DNA of 39,990 bases from Sphingobacterium sp. (GTDB lineage Bacteria > Bacteroidota > Bacteroidia > Sphingobacteriales > Sphingobacteriaceae), in assembly GCA_022712315.1 (NCBI GenBank), contig JALAGS010000011.1:1-39990 (forward strand). Direction: 5' to 3'. A model generated the notes under the pieces. That model was given only the letters and a program-made list of their open reading frames with translations, made no database searches and was not told the DNA's origin. Position 1 is the stretch's first letter, and each line of letters starts with the position of its first letter. Below are positions 27,373 to 35,582 of the stretch, in pieces. Made by a program: the position numbers and the translations under genes.

Positions 27373-27800
27373 GATGCGTTTTATTTTAATAGTAAACTAA
27401 GACAAATTTATGGTATTTACAAGTTCAATAATCTTCATAGCGCGAAAGAACAAAGCAGAATAGTACCGTTATTGCTTAAGGGAGGAACAAAAAATAGCGC
27501 TATTAATTTTTGTGGTTTGGGAATATTTTTTAGATTTGCATTAATTTAGAATTAATTTAAATAAAGTAGTTAATCTATTTTGAACATAGGCTTACCTGAA
27601 TGAAGAATTTGCAGTATAAAATCGAGTTCAGAAAGCTTCAATGTCCTAAAAATATAAGCATATATACTTGTACTCTGATGAAATCAATCCTAAATATTCA
27701 AATCCCGTTTATTTCAATGGCAGTAGCCATGTGAGCTGAATAATCAGGAAGGGAATGACTAGGTATGATTACTTCATCACCTTAAAAGACAAATAAAAGG
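27373..27800 (+). other. Gene-poor region between the hydrolase and ankyrin genes
   Basis: An AT-rich 428-bp divergent intergenic stretch. It holds a good promoter candidate on the plus strand (27509-27538, listed separately), which would give a 5' leader of about 250 nt before the ankyrin gene. Within that leader a short open frame of 44 codons starts at 27600 and stops at 27734 (MKNLQYKIEFRKLQC...); it has no ribosome site I trust and no recognizable homology. I see no stable hairpin or RNA gene. Confidence 0.5.
27509..27538 (+). promoter_or_regulatory. Promoter candidate TTTG-N18-TAGATTTG
   Basis: TTTG at 27509-27512 and TAGATTTG at 27531-27538 match the -33 and -7 elements of the Bacteroidota housekeeping promoter with an 18-bp spacer. 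It points toward the ankyrin gene and the redox genes beyond it. Confidence 0.5.
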
Positions 27801-29306
27801 ATGAAAAAGACACTTTTAGCAGCTTTATTATTAGCAGCATCTTACGCACAGGCGCAGACAAACTCGTTAATGAATGGCGAGTTTTGGAAAGGCAAACCTA
27901 CATTGACAATTGTTAAAGAAGAAATCAGCAAAGGAAATAGCCCTTCTCAGCCTAATGCGGCATCCTTTGACCCGGTTACTATGGCTATATTAAATGGAGC
28001 TCCGACTGATGTGGTCAAGTTTATGATCGAACAGGACGGAAATAGTGTCACGAAGAAGACACACCACAGCCGCAGTTATTTACATTGGGCTGCATCCAGT
28101 GGAAATGCGGAGCTAGTCGATTATTTGATTGCAAAAGGATCGGATGTAAACTACCGGGATAGCCATGGCTATCCAATTATAGCGTATGCCGCTTCGACTG
28201 GAAATACAAATACTGCTGTATATGATGCATTATTTAAGGCAGGTGTAAATCCCAAGCAGAAATATGAAGGTGGAGCCACGCTAATGATGCTTGCCGCATC
28301 TGCAGATAAGGACTTGGCATTGACGGATTATTTTATTAAAAAAGGATTATCTATTCAGGATAAAGATGAATCAGGTCGTACAGTAACAGATTACGCGGCT
28401 AAACTTGGAAATACCGAACTTATGGAGAAATTCATAGCTCGTGGCGTAAAACCAACCGATAATGCGTTGTTTTTTGCAACACAGGGCTCAAGACAAGCGT
28501 CTAATGGTTTGCCTGTTTATACCCATTTGGTTGAAAAATTCAAATTAGATCCCAAAGCAGTAAATAAGGAAGGTGCTACGGTACTACACGCCTTAGTTCG
28601 CAGACCAGACATGTCCGTAATCACCTATTTTTTAGATAAAGGAGTAGATGTGGCAAAAGCGGATAACGAGGGGAATACAGCTCTTATGGTGGCAGCCAAT
28701 GGTAAAGATGTTAAATTGGTCGAACTGCTGCTTGCCAAAGCGAAAAATGTAAATGCGATAAATGAAAAAGGCGAATCTGCATTGACCAAAGCAATCGCAA
28801 ATGGGACACCTGAAGTAGCTGCGGCATTGATTAAAAATGGAGCCGATATCAAAATATTGGATAAAGACGGAAATAACTTAGCTTTCTATTGGTTTAATTC
28901 TTACAAAGAATTGCCACAGGGGGGGAGACCGGGCGGACAGGCAACTGTTGCTCCAGGAGATGAATTTAAAGAAAAATTGACGATTCTTAAGGCGAGCGGA
29001 CTAGATGTTGTTACTCCACAGAAAAACGGTAGTACATTGTATCATTTGGCTGTCGCCAAAGAAAATGTCAAGTTGATCCAAACAGCAAATGAACTTGGCG
29101 TAGATATCAATGCACAGGATAAAGAAGGAGCTACAGCATTACATAAAGCAGCCCTCATAGCAAAAGATGATTCTTTATTAAAGACATTGGTCGCTCTTGG
29201 TGCAAAAAAAGAATTGAAAACTGAATTCGATGAGACAGCTTACGACTTGGCTAAAGAGAACGATTTCTTGTCTAAATCGAATGTACAGCTTGATTTCTTG
29301 AAATAG
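27801..29306 (+). CDS. Exported ankyrin-repeat protein
   Basis: A protein of 501 residues with a cleavable signal peptide (about 1-19, SYAQAQ), so it acts in the periplasm or beyond, which is less usual for ankyrin proteins. Roughly ten ankyrin repeats fill the mature part; clear ones are [60 protein letters not shown] and [21 protein letters not shown] glycine- and proline-rich loop near residue 375 ([15 protein letters not shown]) interrupts the array. No catalytic domain is seen; it is likely a protein-binding scaffold. The DUF2271 gene starts 107 bp downstream on the same strand with no terminator between, so this gene probably belongs with the flavinylation cluster. Confidence 0.92.
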   Translation: MKKTLLAALLLAASYAQAQTNSLMNGEFWKGKPTLTIVKEEISKGNSPSQPNAASFDPVTMAILNGAPTDVVKFMIEQDGNSVTKKTHHSRSYLHWAASSGNAELVDYLIAKGSDVNYRDSHGYPIIAYAASTGNTNTAVYDALFKAGVNPKQKYEGGATLMMLAASADKDLALTDYFIKKGLSIQDKDESGRTVTDYAAKLGNTELMEKFIARGVKPTDNALFFATQGSRQASNGLPVYTHLVEKFKLDPKAVNKEGATVLHALVRRPDMSVITYFLDKGVDVAKADNEGNTALMVAANGKDVKLVELLLAKAKNVNAINEKGESALTKAIANGTPEVAAALIKNGADIKILDKDGNNLAFYWFNSYKELPQGGRPGGQATVAPGDEFKEKLTILKASGLDVVTPQKNGSTLYHLAVAKENVKLIQTANELGVDINAQDKEGATALHKAALIAKDDSLLKTLVALGAKKELKTEFDETAYDLAKENDFLSKSNVQLDFLK

Positions 29307-29413
29307 AGAGATCGTATGTTCCATCAATCGGATGACGGAATATCTTAATAAATATTACAATATTAGGTAACGCTGAAGATAGCGCGAATACCATAAATTA
29401 GATACAATTGAAG

Positions 29414-29899
29414 ATGAACAACATTTTTAAAACAACGATAGCCACTCTTTTATTTTCCATGGTAGCCCTAAGCTCTTTTGCGCAGGCGGCTAAATATAAG
29501 TGCATGATCCAAATGAATGCCTACGAAGGTGAAAAAGCCTATGTCGTGATTTCCCTGATTAACCCTAGCGGGGCATACGATAAGACACTAGCCGTATTGG
29601 GATCCGATAAACAATGGTATAATACGCTCAAGGAATGGTATAAATTTCAAAATAAAACCAAGGAAAAACTTAATGCCGTGACCGGTGCCTCAGTTGGTGG
29701 CGGTGACCGTGCCATGCGTACCTTGGATATTGATGAGACAAAGTTTAACAAAGGGTATAAACTTCGCTTTGAATCAGCGGTGGAGGAGCAGAAATATCAT
29801 ACTGCAGACGTTGAAATACCTTTGACAAAAGAGGCTGTTACTGAGAAAGCAAATGGCAAAGGGTATATCAAGCTCGTCAAATTAAGTAAAGTACAATAA
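29414..29899 (+). CDS. DUF2271 protein with ApbE-type flavinylation motif
   Basis: Exported protein of 161 residues, signal peptide about 1-23 (ALSSFAQA). The body has the DUF2271 pattern: KYKCMIQMNAYEGEKAYVVI, then LGSDKQWYNTLKEWYKF. Residues 87-93 read NAVTGAS, close to the D-x-x-(S/T)-G-A-(S/T) motif whose Thr/Ser receives FMN from ApbE; Thr90 would be the acceptor. DUF2271 proteins are known to occur with ApbE and PepSY genes and to be candidate flavinylated carriers. Here the PepSY reductase starts 14 bp downstream and apbE follows. I infer that it is a flavin-bearing electron carrier in the periplasm. The start is the ATG at 29414; the in-frame TTG at 29408 adds only two residues. Confidence 0.85.
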   Translation: MNNIFKTTIATLLFSMVALSSFAQAAKYKCMIQMNAYEGEKAYVVISLINPSGAYDKTLAVLGSDKQWYNTLKEWYKFQNKTKEKLNAVTGASVGGGDRAMRTLDIDETKFNKGYKLRFESAVEEQKYHTADVEIPLTKEAVTEKANGKGYIKLVKLSKVQ

Positions 29900-29913
29900 G
29901 AAAAGGGATAGAA

Positions 29914-32112
29914 ATGCTGGTATCTATTTGGAGGTATGCACATTTAGCCTTAGCTATTGTTTCTTCTGTTTTTTTACTTTTATTATCGATAACTGGAGTC
30001 ATATTGGCCGTTGATGCGGTCAATGAAAAAATTCCACCTTATCGAATACAGCATATTGAAGACTTAAACCTTGCGCAGACGGTAAGTTCGTTGCGCAGGG
30101 TTTATCCTGAAATCATGGAGATTTCAGTAGATCACAATCAATTTGTGAGTATTGATGCCATAGACGCGGATGGCAATACGGTGAAAGGTTATATTGATCC
30201 GAATACGGGTCGTCTACTTGGCCCTCAACTGAATAAATCCCAATTTGTTCAATGGGTGACAGCTTTGCACCGTTCGCTCTTTCTGAAAGTGACCGGCAGG
30301 GTAATTATTGGTGTTGTTTCATTTCTGTTATTTCTTATTACCATTTCAGGAATTGTTCTGATTGTCAAGCGTCAACAGGGCGTGCGGCATTTCTTTGCCA
30401 AAATCAATCGGGACTTTTTCGCGCAGTATTTCCATGTCGTTTCCGGACGTATCTTTTTGATACCAATTTTGATATTGGCCCTAACCGGTACCTATCTATT
30501 TCTGGTACGTATTGAAATCTTGAAGAAGCCGAATCAAACAATTGAATATCCCAATAAGGTGAAGGCAGATATCGAATTGGAAGTGGAAAAATTTTCGATA
30601 TTTCAACATACGAAACTGGTCGATTTGACGAAGTTGGAGTTCCCATTTATGGAAGGCGATCCTGATGAGTTTTTTATACTAAAGCTTCGTGACCGTGAAT
30701 TGACCATAAATCAGTTGAACGGAAGCTTGCATAAAGAAGTCAAGTATCCGTTTACGGCATTGGCCGAACAGTTTTCTTTGGACCTCCATACGGGTAAGAC
30801 CAATATCGTATGGGCAATTATATTAGGACTGGCCTCTTTGAACATTGTGTTCTTTATTTATACAGGATTTCTCATTACATTCAAGCGCACGGGTACTAAA
30901 ATCAAGAATAAATACCGAGCTGAAGAAGCAGAAATTGTTATCCTTTTTGGAACGGAAAATGGAAGCACCCTGTTTTTTGCTAATCAGATTCATAAACAGC
31001 TCCTGGCAGATGGACAAAAATCGCTGTTGCTCGGAATGAATCAATATCAACGCTTTCCAAATGCTAAACACCTGCTTGTGTTTACCTCAACATATGGGTT
31101 AGGAACAGCTCCTTCCAATGCGCTTCAATTTGAACAAAAGGTAAATGGCTGTCCACAAGAGCAAGATGTACATTTTTCGGTTCTTGGCTTTGGTTCGAAA
31201 GCCTATCCTGATTTTTGCGCCTACGCCAAAGAGATTGACGATTTGCTGGAAAAACAGGCCTGGGCTTCTCGCTTAACAGCGTTGCAGACAGTCAATGACA
31301 AGAATATTGATGAACTTATTTCATGGATACATCACTGGTCTGAAAAGACTGATATCGCGTTAGCTTCTGCCCCAGCTATTTATAGTTCCAAAGTCGTTGG
31401 ATTGACAAAGTTCAAAGTGGTCGCGAAGTCTACTGTTTCAGCGACTAATACCACTTTTACTTTATTATTGAAGCCTTTGAGTAAGGTTAAAATACAGTCC
31501 GGAGACTTGTTGGCAATCTATCCCGCACAAGATCAACGTGAACGTTTTTACTCCATCGGTTACAAAGATGGCATGGTTCAACTGGTGGTGAAATTATTCC
31601 CCGAAGGATTTGGTTCAGGCTTCCTTTATCAATTGGAAGCCAATCAGACCTTGCAGGCGCGTGTTATGGTCAATCCAAGTTTTCATTTTCCAGAAGAAGC
31701 AGCGGCGGTTGCTTTAATTGCCAATGGAACGGGAGTAGCACCGTTTCTTGGTATGATTTCGGAAAATAAAAGTATGATACCCGTACGTCTGTATGCTGGT
31801 TTTCGACATCAAAATGAAATGACTGCGCGCTATGTGGAGTTTGCTGATGAACAGATAAAGCAGGGCTATCTGAAACAGTTTGAATTGGCTTTCTCCCGTG
31901 AGCAGCATGCACAATACGTCATGGATCTGATCTACAGGGATGCATTATACTTTGTTGAATTGCTTGAAAAAGAAGGGTGTATTTTGCTCTGTGGTTCATT
32001 GCGTATGCAGCATGATGTTGAACAGACGTTAAATGCACTTCTTTTAGAACATGTCGGCAAAACTATTGCCATCTACAAAGAAAATGGACAGATTTTAACA
32101 GATTGTTATTAG
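29914..32112 (+). CDS. PepSY membrane protein fused to flavodoxin and ferredoxin-NADP reductase modules
   Basis: Inner-membrane flavoreductase of 732 residues. The N-terminal part is a PepSY_TM domain with about four membrane segments (around 8-30, 128-150, 175-198, 295-318) and conserved histidines (YAHLALA, ALHRSLF, QYFHVVSG, DLHTG). The cytoplasmic half carries a flavodoxin domain (from about 340; FMN phosphate loop GTENGST, residues 346-352; STYGLGTAPSNA) and a reductase with the FAD motif RFYSIGY (from Arg544) and the nucleotide motif GTGVAPF (from Gly605), then LLCGSLRMQHDVEQTL and an aromatic C-terminus. The large insert of cytochrome P450 reductases is missing. It should move electrons from NAD(P)H via FAD and FMN across the membrane, probably to the flavinylated DUF2271 protein encoded 14 bp upstream. 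Confidence 0.92.
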   Translation: MLVSIWRYAHLALAIVSSVFLLLLSITGVILAVDAVNEKIPPYRIQHIEDLNLAQTVSSLRRVYPEIMEISVDHNQFVSIDAIDADGNTVKGYIDPNTGRLLGPQLNKSQFVQWVTALHRSLFLKVTGRVIIGVVSFLLFLITISGIVLIVKRQQGVRHFFAKINRDFFAQYFHVVSGRIFLIPILILALTGTYLFLVRIEILKKPNQTIEYPNKVKADIELEVEKFSIFQHTKLVDLTKLEFPFMEGDPDEFFILKLRDRELTINQLNGSLHKEVKYPFTALAEQFSLDLHTGKTNIVWAIILGLASLNIVFFIYTGFLITFKRTGTKIKNKYRAEEAEIVILFGTENGSTLFFANQIHKQLLADGQKSLLLGMNQYQRFPNAKHLLVFTSTYGLGTAPSNALQFEQKVNGCPQEQDVHFSVLGFGSKAYPDFCAYAKEIDDLLEKQAWASRLTALQTVNDKNIDELISWIHHWSEKTDIALASAPAIYSSKVVGLTKFKVVAKSTVSATNTTFTLLLKPLSKVKIQSGDLLAIYPAQDQRERFYSIGYKDGMVQLVVKLFPEGFGSGFLYQLEANQTLQARVMVNPSFHFPEEAAAVALIANGTGVAPFLGMISENKSMIPVRLYAGFRHQNEMTARYVEFADEQIKQGYLKQFELAFSREQHAQYVMDLIYRDALYFVELLEKEGCILLCGSLRMQHDVEQTLNALLLEHVGKTIAIYKENGQILTDCY

Positions 32113-32133
32113 TAAATATCTTTTTCGCTCCTT

Positions 32134-33117
32134 ATGAACTACGCTAAACATTACTGTCTGCTCTGGATACTCTGCAGCTTTGCCATTACCTCCGGGTTTT
32201 CGCAGGTATTAGTTAAGCGGCAAGTTACCCTTATGGGCTCTGTTTTCGAAATTAGCTTAGTAGATCAGGATAGCTCAATTGCAAATCAGCATATCGATGA
32301 AGTTATCTCCGAAATAGATCGAATAGAAAACCTGATTTCGGAATGGCGTCCGCAAACGCAAATAGCAGAGGTGAACCGCAATGCGGGAATTGCGCCAGTT
32401 AAGGTAGATCGGGAAGTATTTGAATTAACAAAACGTGCAATCCAATATGCGCAAAATTCAGCTGGAGCTTTTGACATCAGTATTGTTGCCTTGGATAAGG
32501 TTTGGCTATTTGATGGAAGTATGAACACCATGCCCGCAGAAGAAGTCATTAGGAATTCAGTAGCGAAAGTCGGCTATAAACACATTCGCCTTGATAGTGC
32601 TGCCTCGACAATTTTTCTTGAGCTATCAGGTATGAAGATCGGTTTTGGTTCCATTGGAAAGGGATATGCGGCTGATCGGGGGCGACAAATAATGAAAGAG
32701 AAAGGGATTGTAGCAGGTATCGTGAATGCCTCAGGTGATCTGTCGGCTTGGGGAAACCCGCCCAATAGCGATGCATGGAAAATAGGAGTGAATAATCCCT
32801 TTAAGCCCCACCGAATGGTCAAAGTGCTTCGCTTTAATGAAATGTCCGTAGCGACCTCTGGCAGCTATGAAAAATATGCGGAGATTAATGGCAAGCGGTA
32901 CTCACATATTATAAACCCAGTGACGGGTTATCCCGCCACGGGATTAACTTCGGTTACCATTTATGGTCCCTCAGCAGAGATCGCAAATGCACTCAGCACC
33001 TCGATCATGGTGCTCGGGGAGAAAGAAGGAAAAAAATTAATTCAACATTTTCCTGCGTATCGTTACATCTTTATTACTGATCAAGGCAAGGTCATTCAGC
33101 AAAGACGAAAGTCATAA
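32134..33117 (+). CDS. apbE: FAD:protein FMN transferase (ApbE family)
   Basis: Exported enzyme of 327 residues that attaches FMN from FAD to Thr/Ser of target proteins; signal peptide about 1-24 (SGFSQ). Family motifs: LMGSVFEISL at the start of the mature part, FGSIGKGYAADRGRQ (Lys176, Asp181), NASGDLSAWG, and YSHIINPVTGYPATGLTSVT. The late metal-binding motif, usually ADALAT, reads ANALST: Asn285 stands where the family has a Mg-ligand Asp, while Thr289 is kept. Whether this changes metal use or activity cannot be read from sequence. It starts 21 bp after the PepSY reductase and closes the DUF2271-PepSY-apbE operon; the DUF2271 protein is the obvious target. Confidence 0.93.
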   Translation: MNYAKHYCLLWILCSFAITSGFSQVLVKRQVTLMGSVFEISLVDQDSSIANQHIDEVISEIDRIENLISEWRPQTQIAEVNRNAGIAPVKVDREVFELTKRAIQYAQNSAGAFDISIVALDKVWLFDGSMNTMPAEEVIRNSVAKVGYKHIRLDSAASTIFLELSGMKIGFGSIGKGYAADRGRQIMKEKGIVAGIVNASGDLSAWGNPPNSDAWKIGVNNPFKPHRMVKVLRFNEMSVATSGSYEKYAEINGKRYSHIINPVTGYPATGLTSVTIYGPSAEIANALSTSIMVLGEKEGKKLIQHFPAYRYIFITDQGKVIQQRRKS

Positions 33118-33155
33118 GCCATGGGTCATCATTTTTATTTTCTTACCGTATAAAG

Positions 33156-33217
33156 TGTACGAAAGGCATATGCTATTTTGCGATTATCTAGTATATTTAT
33201 GCTAACAAAGCGTACAC
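33156..33217. repeat. Spaced inverted repeat GTGTACG / CGTACAC before the sigma-factor gene
   Basis: GTGTACG (33156-33162) and CGTACAC (33211-33217) are perfect inverse complements 48 bp apart. They flank a near-match to a -7 element (TATTTTG, 33174-33180, one base short of TAnnTTTG). This could be a pair of regulator half-sites around the sigma-gene promoter. A 7-bp match in a 215-bp spacer may also be chance. Confidence 0.3.
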
Positions 33218-33333
33218 GAAACAAGACGAGAAGAAACTATATATGTCATGTTGTTCATCAGGTGGAGTGAACAAGAAGATAGATCGATGAAAATAATTTA
33301 AGGTAAAAGTTTGGCTGATTCGTCTAGGCTGCT

Positions 33334-33915
33334 ATGGACATTGCATACCAAAATCATATGGCAGAAAAAAAATCCAGATCATTTACGGATATCGTTAAGA
33401 CTTATGGAAGTCAGCTGCTGCGTTTTGTTAAGGGAAAAGTGAAGAAAACGGAGGATGCAGAAGATATCTTACAGGAAGTCTGGTACCAATTCAGCCGTTT
33501 GACTAATATGGACGAATTGGAAAATGCCGGAGCATGGCTTTATGCTGTCACACGCAATAAGATTACAGACAGTTATCGAAAAAAGAAAAGTGAATCGCTT
33601 GATGATCTGATCGAGGGCGACGAAGATAGTGAAAGTTCATTTCCCATTCGTCAGTTTCTTTTGGCTGATGACTCCAACAATCCCGAACTAAAATTATTTA
33701 AGGATATTTTTTGGGATGAACTGATGAAAGCATTGGACGAATTACCCGAAAAGCAACGTCGGGTCTTTATGCTCAATGAGCTGGAAGACAAAACACTTCA
33801 AGAAATTGCAGTCATGGAAAATGAAAACCTAAAGACGATCATCAGTCGAAAAGGCTATGCCGTGAAGCATCTGAGGGTACGGTTGCGGAGTTTGTATGAA
33901 GAATTAAAATTTTAA
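33334..33915 (+). CDS. ECF-type RNA polymerase sigma factor
   Basis: Alternative sigma factor of 193 residues with the two ECF domains. Region 2 (about 20-85) has LRFVKGKVKKTEDAEDILQE and AGAWLYAVTRNKITDSYRKK. Region 4 (about 130-185) has LDELPEKQRRVFMLNELEDK and LQEIAVMENENLKTIISRKG. An acidic linker (DLIEGDEDSESS) lies between. The start at 33334 is used; an in-frame ATG at 33358 (MAEKKSRSF) is an alternative closer to the conserved core. No FecR-like or zinc-binding anti-sigma gene is adjacent; the following gene, 11 bp downstream, encodes a small membrane protein that may take that role. Confidence 0.9.
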   Translation: MDIAYQNHMAEKKSRSFTDIVKTYGSQLLRFVKGKVKKTEDAEDILQEVWYQFSRLTNMDELENAGAWLYAVTRNKITDSYRKKKSESLDDLIEGDEDSESSFPIRQFLLADDSNNPELKLFKDIFWDELMKALDELPEKQRRVFMLNELEDKTLQEIAVMENENLKTIISRKGYAVKHLRVRLRSLYEELKF

Positions 33916-33926
33916 AGGATTAAGCT

Positions 33927-34265
33927 ATGAATGGAAGAATGAAAAGACAACGGAAGGGTAAATTCGCTTTTATGTTTGTCGCTATTATTGTTGGTGTTTT
34001 TTTATTGGTAGCGTTGTTACAATATTTATGGAATACGTTAATGGTTGATATTTTCAATTTGAAAGCAATTACCTATTGGCAGGCATTAGGACTCTTTGTT
34101 TTGTCCAGAATCCTGTTCGGTAGAGGCTTTGGTAAACCAGGAGGTGGGAGATTTCGGAAGGATTTTCCACGTCACATGGAAAAAGGAGAAGATCTTTCCG
34201 ATGAGGAAAGGGAGCGTTTGCGTGAGGAATGGAAGCGTCGTTTTGGAGGACGATGCGGATTCTGA
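33927..34265 (+). CDS. Small membrane protein co-transcribed with the sigma factor
   Basis: A protein of 112 residues. A basic N-terminus (MNGRMKRQRKGK) leads to a membrane segment (about 13-34), then a second hydrophobic stretch (YWQALGLFVLSRILFG, about 52-67). The C-terminal tail is soluble and highly charged, with MEKGEDLSDEERERLREEWK and a final RRFGGRCGF. It does not match the usual anti-sigma folds, but its place 11 bp after the sigma gene and its membrane-plus-charged-tail layout would suit a sigma-binding regulator. That function is inference. A terminator follows. Confidence 0.8.
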   Translation: MNGRMKRQRKGKFAFMFVAIIVGVFLLVALLQYLWNTLMVDIFNLKAITYWQALGLFVLSRILFGRGFGKPGGGRFRKDFPRHMEKGEDLSDEERERLREEWKRRFGGRCGF

Positions 34266-34302
34266 AAAAAGAATAGAAATTTTAAAGTAAAAACTGTTGT
34301 TG

Positions 34303-34332
34303 GGCGTCTTCTTCTATAAAGGCGCCTTTTTT
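34303..34332 (+). terminator. Rho-independent terminator after the sigma-factor operon
   Basis: Stem GGCGTCTT (34303-34310) / AAGGCGCC (34319-34326) with one G-T pair and an 8-nt loop, followed by six T. It ends the operon 33334-34265. Confidence 0.85.
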
Positions 34333-34490
34333 ATGTCGATATCCCGAAAAAAATAGCAGAACGCGAGGATCTGTCAGAATGGATGTTGGCTGAAGCAATA
34401 GTTAATTATAATGTCAAGGTCGAGGAAAGCGCAATTTCAAACAGATGAAAATGTGTGCCAACGGAAACCTTAAAAAAAAGATGTATTCAA

Positions 34491-34784
34491 ATGAAAAATA
34501 AACTTCGATTTATATTGCCGCGCCTCATAGTGCTTACGGCAATAGCAGGAATAGCGACCTTAATTATTGGGACGATCTTTAAGCTCTTATTGTTTGGAAC
34601 GGTTCTGTTTGGAATAGGAAGCTTTGCCGCAGCAAGAATGCGCAGGAGAGATAGGCATTCATTCAAAATGGATAAGGCTCCAGTATATCCGAATGTTCAG
34701 CGTCACTATAACACAGTGGTAGCGATCGTGCCATTGAATGGACAACAACGTTCGAAGAAAGCAACGATAGTTCCCGTTTATTAA
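34491..34784 (+). CDS. Small membrane protein of unknown function
   Basis: A protein of 97 residues with one long or two short hydrophobic segments (about 8-45, LIVLTAIAGIATLIIGTIFK and LLLFGTVLFGIGSFAA), a basic stretch (ARMRRRDRHSFK) and a short soluble tail. The ATG at 34491 is preferred; an in-frame GTG at 34455 would add 12 charged residues before the membrane segment. It lies 79 bp before the Hsp20 gene on the same strand. I do not recognise a family. Confidence 0.65.
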   Translation: MKNKLRFILPRLIVLTAIAGIATLIIGTIFKLLLFGTVLFGIGSFAAARMRRRDRHSFKMDKAPVYPNVQRHYNTVVAIVPLNGQQRSKKATIVPVY

Positions 34785-34863
34785 TATTTACAAAATCGCA
34801 ACAGTGGATGCAATCCGGCGATCGTTAATTCACACTTAGTATTCAATATTAAAAATTAAAGAC

Positions 34864-35313
34864 ATGTTTAAAAGAGATAATTACAGCAGAGGATATTCAA
34901 ATCATAACAAATTTTGTGGACAGCATTTCAAGGACCGCTTTGAAAAGTTTCAGCAGCATTTTTTTGAAGGTGAACACAGTGCAGAAGGGCAGCAATTTGT
35001 CCCTGCCAATATAGCCGAGAATTCAGAATTTTACGAAGTTCAGCTTTTTGCTGCCGGACGCAAGAAAGAACAATTCCAAGTCAGCATAAATGATGGGATT
35101 TTAAAGATTTCTTGTACAGAAAATACACAAGACAATGGTATCGACTATATTTATAAAGAGCATGAAGGTCTGCCATTTGAACGTGAGTTCCAATTGAATG
35201 AACAAGTACTTACTGACAATGTACATGCGAGTTTTGAGGATGGTGTCTTGACAGTTATTCTTCCGAAAGATCTCGAAAAGATAAAACGACCACAGGAAGT
35301 TGTTATTGATTAA
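34864..35313 (+). CDS. Hsp20/alpha-crystallin small heat-shock protein
   Basis: ATP-independent holdase chaperone of 149 residues. The N-terminal arm (about 1-45) is rich in Phe, His and Gln (FKDRFEKFQQHFFEGE). The alpha-crystallin domain (about 46-140) has VPANIAENSEFYEVQLFAAG, FQVSINDGILKIS, FEREFQLNEQVLTDNVHASF and the closing EDGVLTVILPK, which fits the A-x-x-x-x-G-V-L-T-V-x-x-P consensus. The C-terminal tail lacks an obvious I-x-I motif but ends VVID. It is followed by a strong terminator and probably forms a stress-response group with the sigma factor and small membrane proteins before it. Confidence 0.9.
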   Translation: MFKRDNYSRGYSNHNKFCGQHFKDRFEKFQQHFFEGEHSAEGQQFVPANIAENSEFYEVQLFAAGRKKEQFQVSINDGILKISCTENTQDNGIDYIYKEHEGLPFEREFQLNEQVLTDNVHASFEDGVLTVILPKDLEKIKRPQEVVID

Positions 35314-35351
35314 CAAGGCGTAGATAAAAATTAGAAGAATATCTGATTTTG

Positions 35352-35387
35352 AAAAAGGACAGCATCGAAATTTGCTGTCCTTTTTTT
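35352..35387 (+). terminator. Rho-independent terminator after the Hsp20 gene
   Basis: A 13-bp perfect stem AAAAAGGACAGCA (35352-35364) / TGCTGTCCTTTTT (35373-35385) with an 8-nt loop and a T-run. Confidence 0.9.
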
Positions 35388-35424
35388 ATATTTTATTGCC
35401 AGTCGTCGCCCAGAAGCAGCATAT

Positions 35425-35582
35425 ATTCACAGTCTCTATGACCAGATCCTTTTCTGGGCAAGATTTTATCTTTCATGTCCATTAGGCTGTTTTTTATTTT
35501 GTTCCGGATACCCGTCGCCAGATGTAGTCACCATCGGTAAAAAAGAATTTCGAATAGCTGTTTGGCAATATAACCCTTATTT
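35425..35582 (-). pseudogene. Decayed IS982-family transposase fragment
   Basis: Reading the minus strand from 35582: NKGYIAKQLFEILF, a stop codon, LHL, a one-base shift, ATGIRNKIKNSLMDMKDKIL then PRKGS, another one-base shift, VIETVN. Joined, these match the C-terminal pattern of IS982-type DDE transposases as I know it: GDKGYI..xLFE.LF..G..L.T..R..MKN.LM...DK.LLRKR..IE.VND. A likely third shift just before (LFG in another frame ahead of NKGY) fits the same reading. At least two frameshifts and one stop make it nonfunctional, and both ends of the element are missing. Recognition is from memory of the family; a translated search would settle it. Confidence 0.7.
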
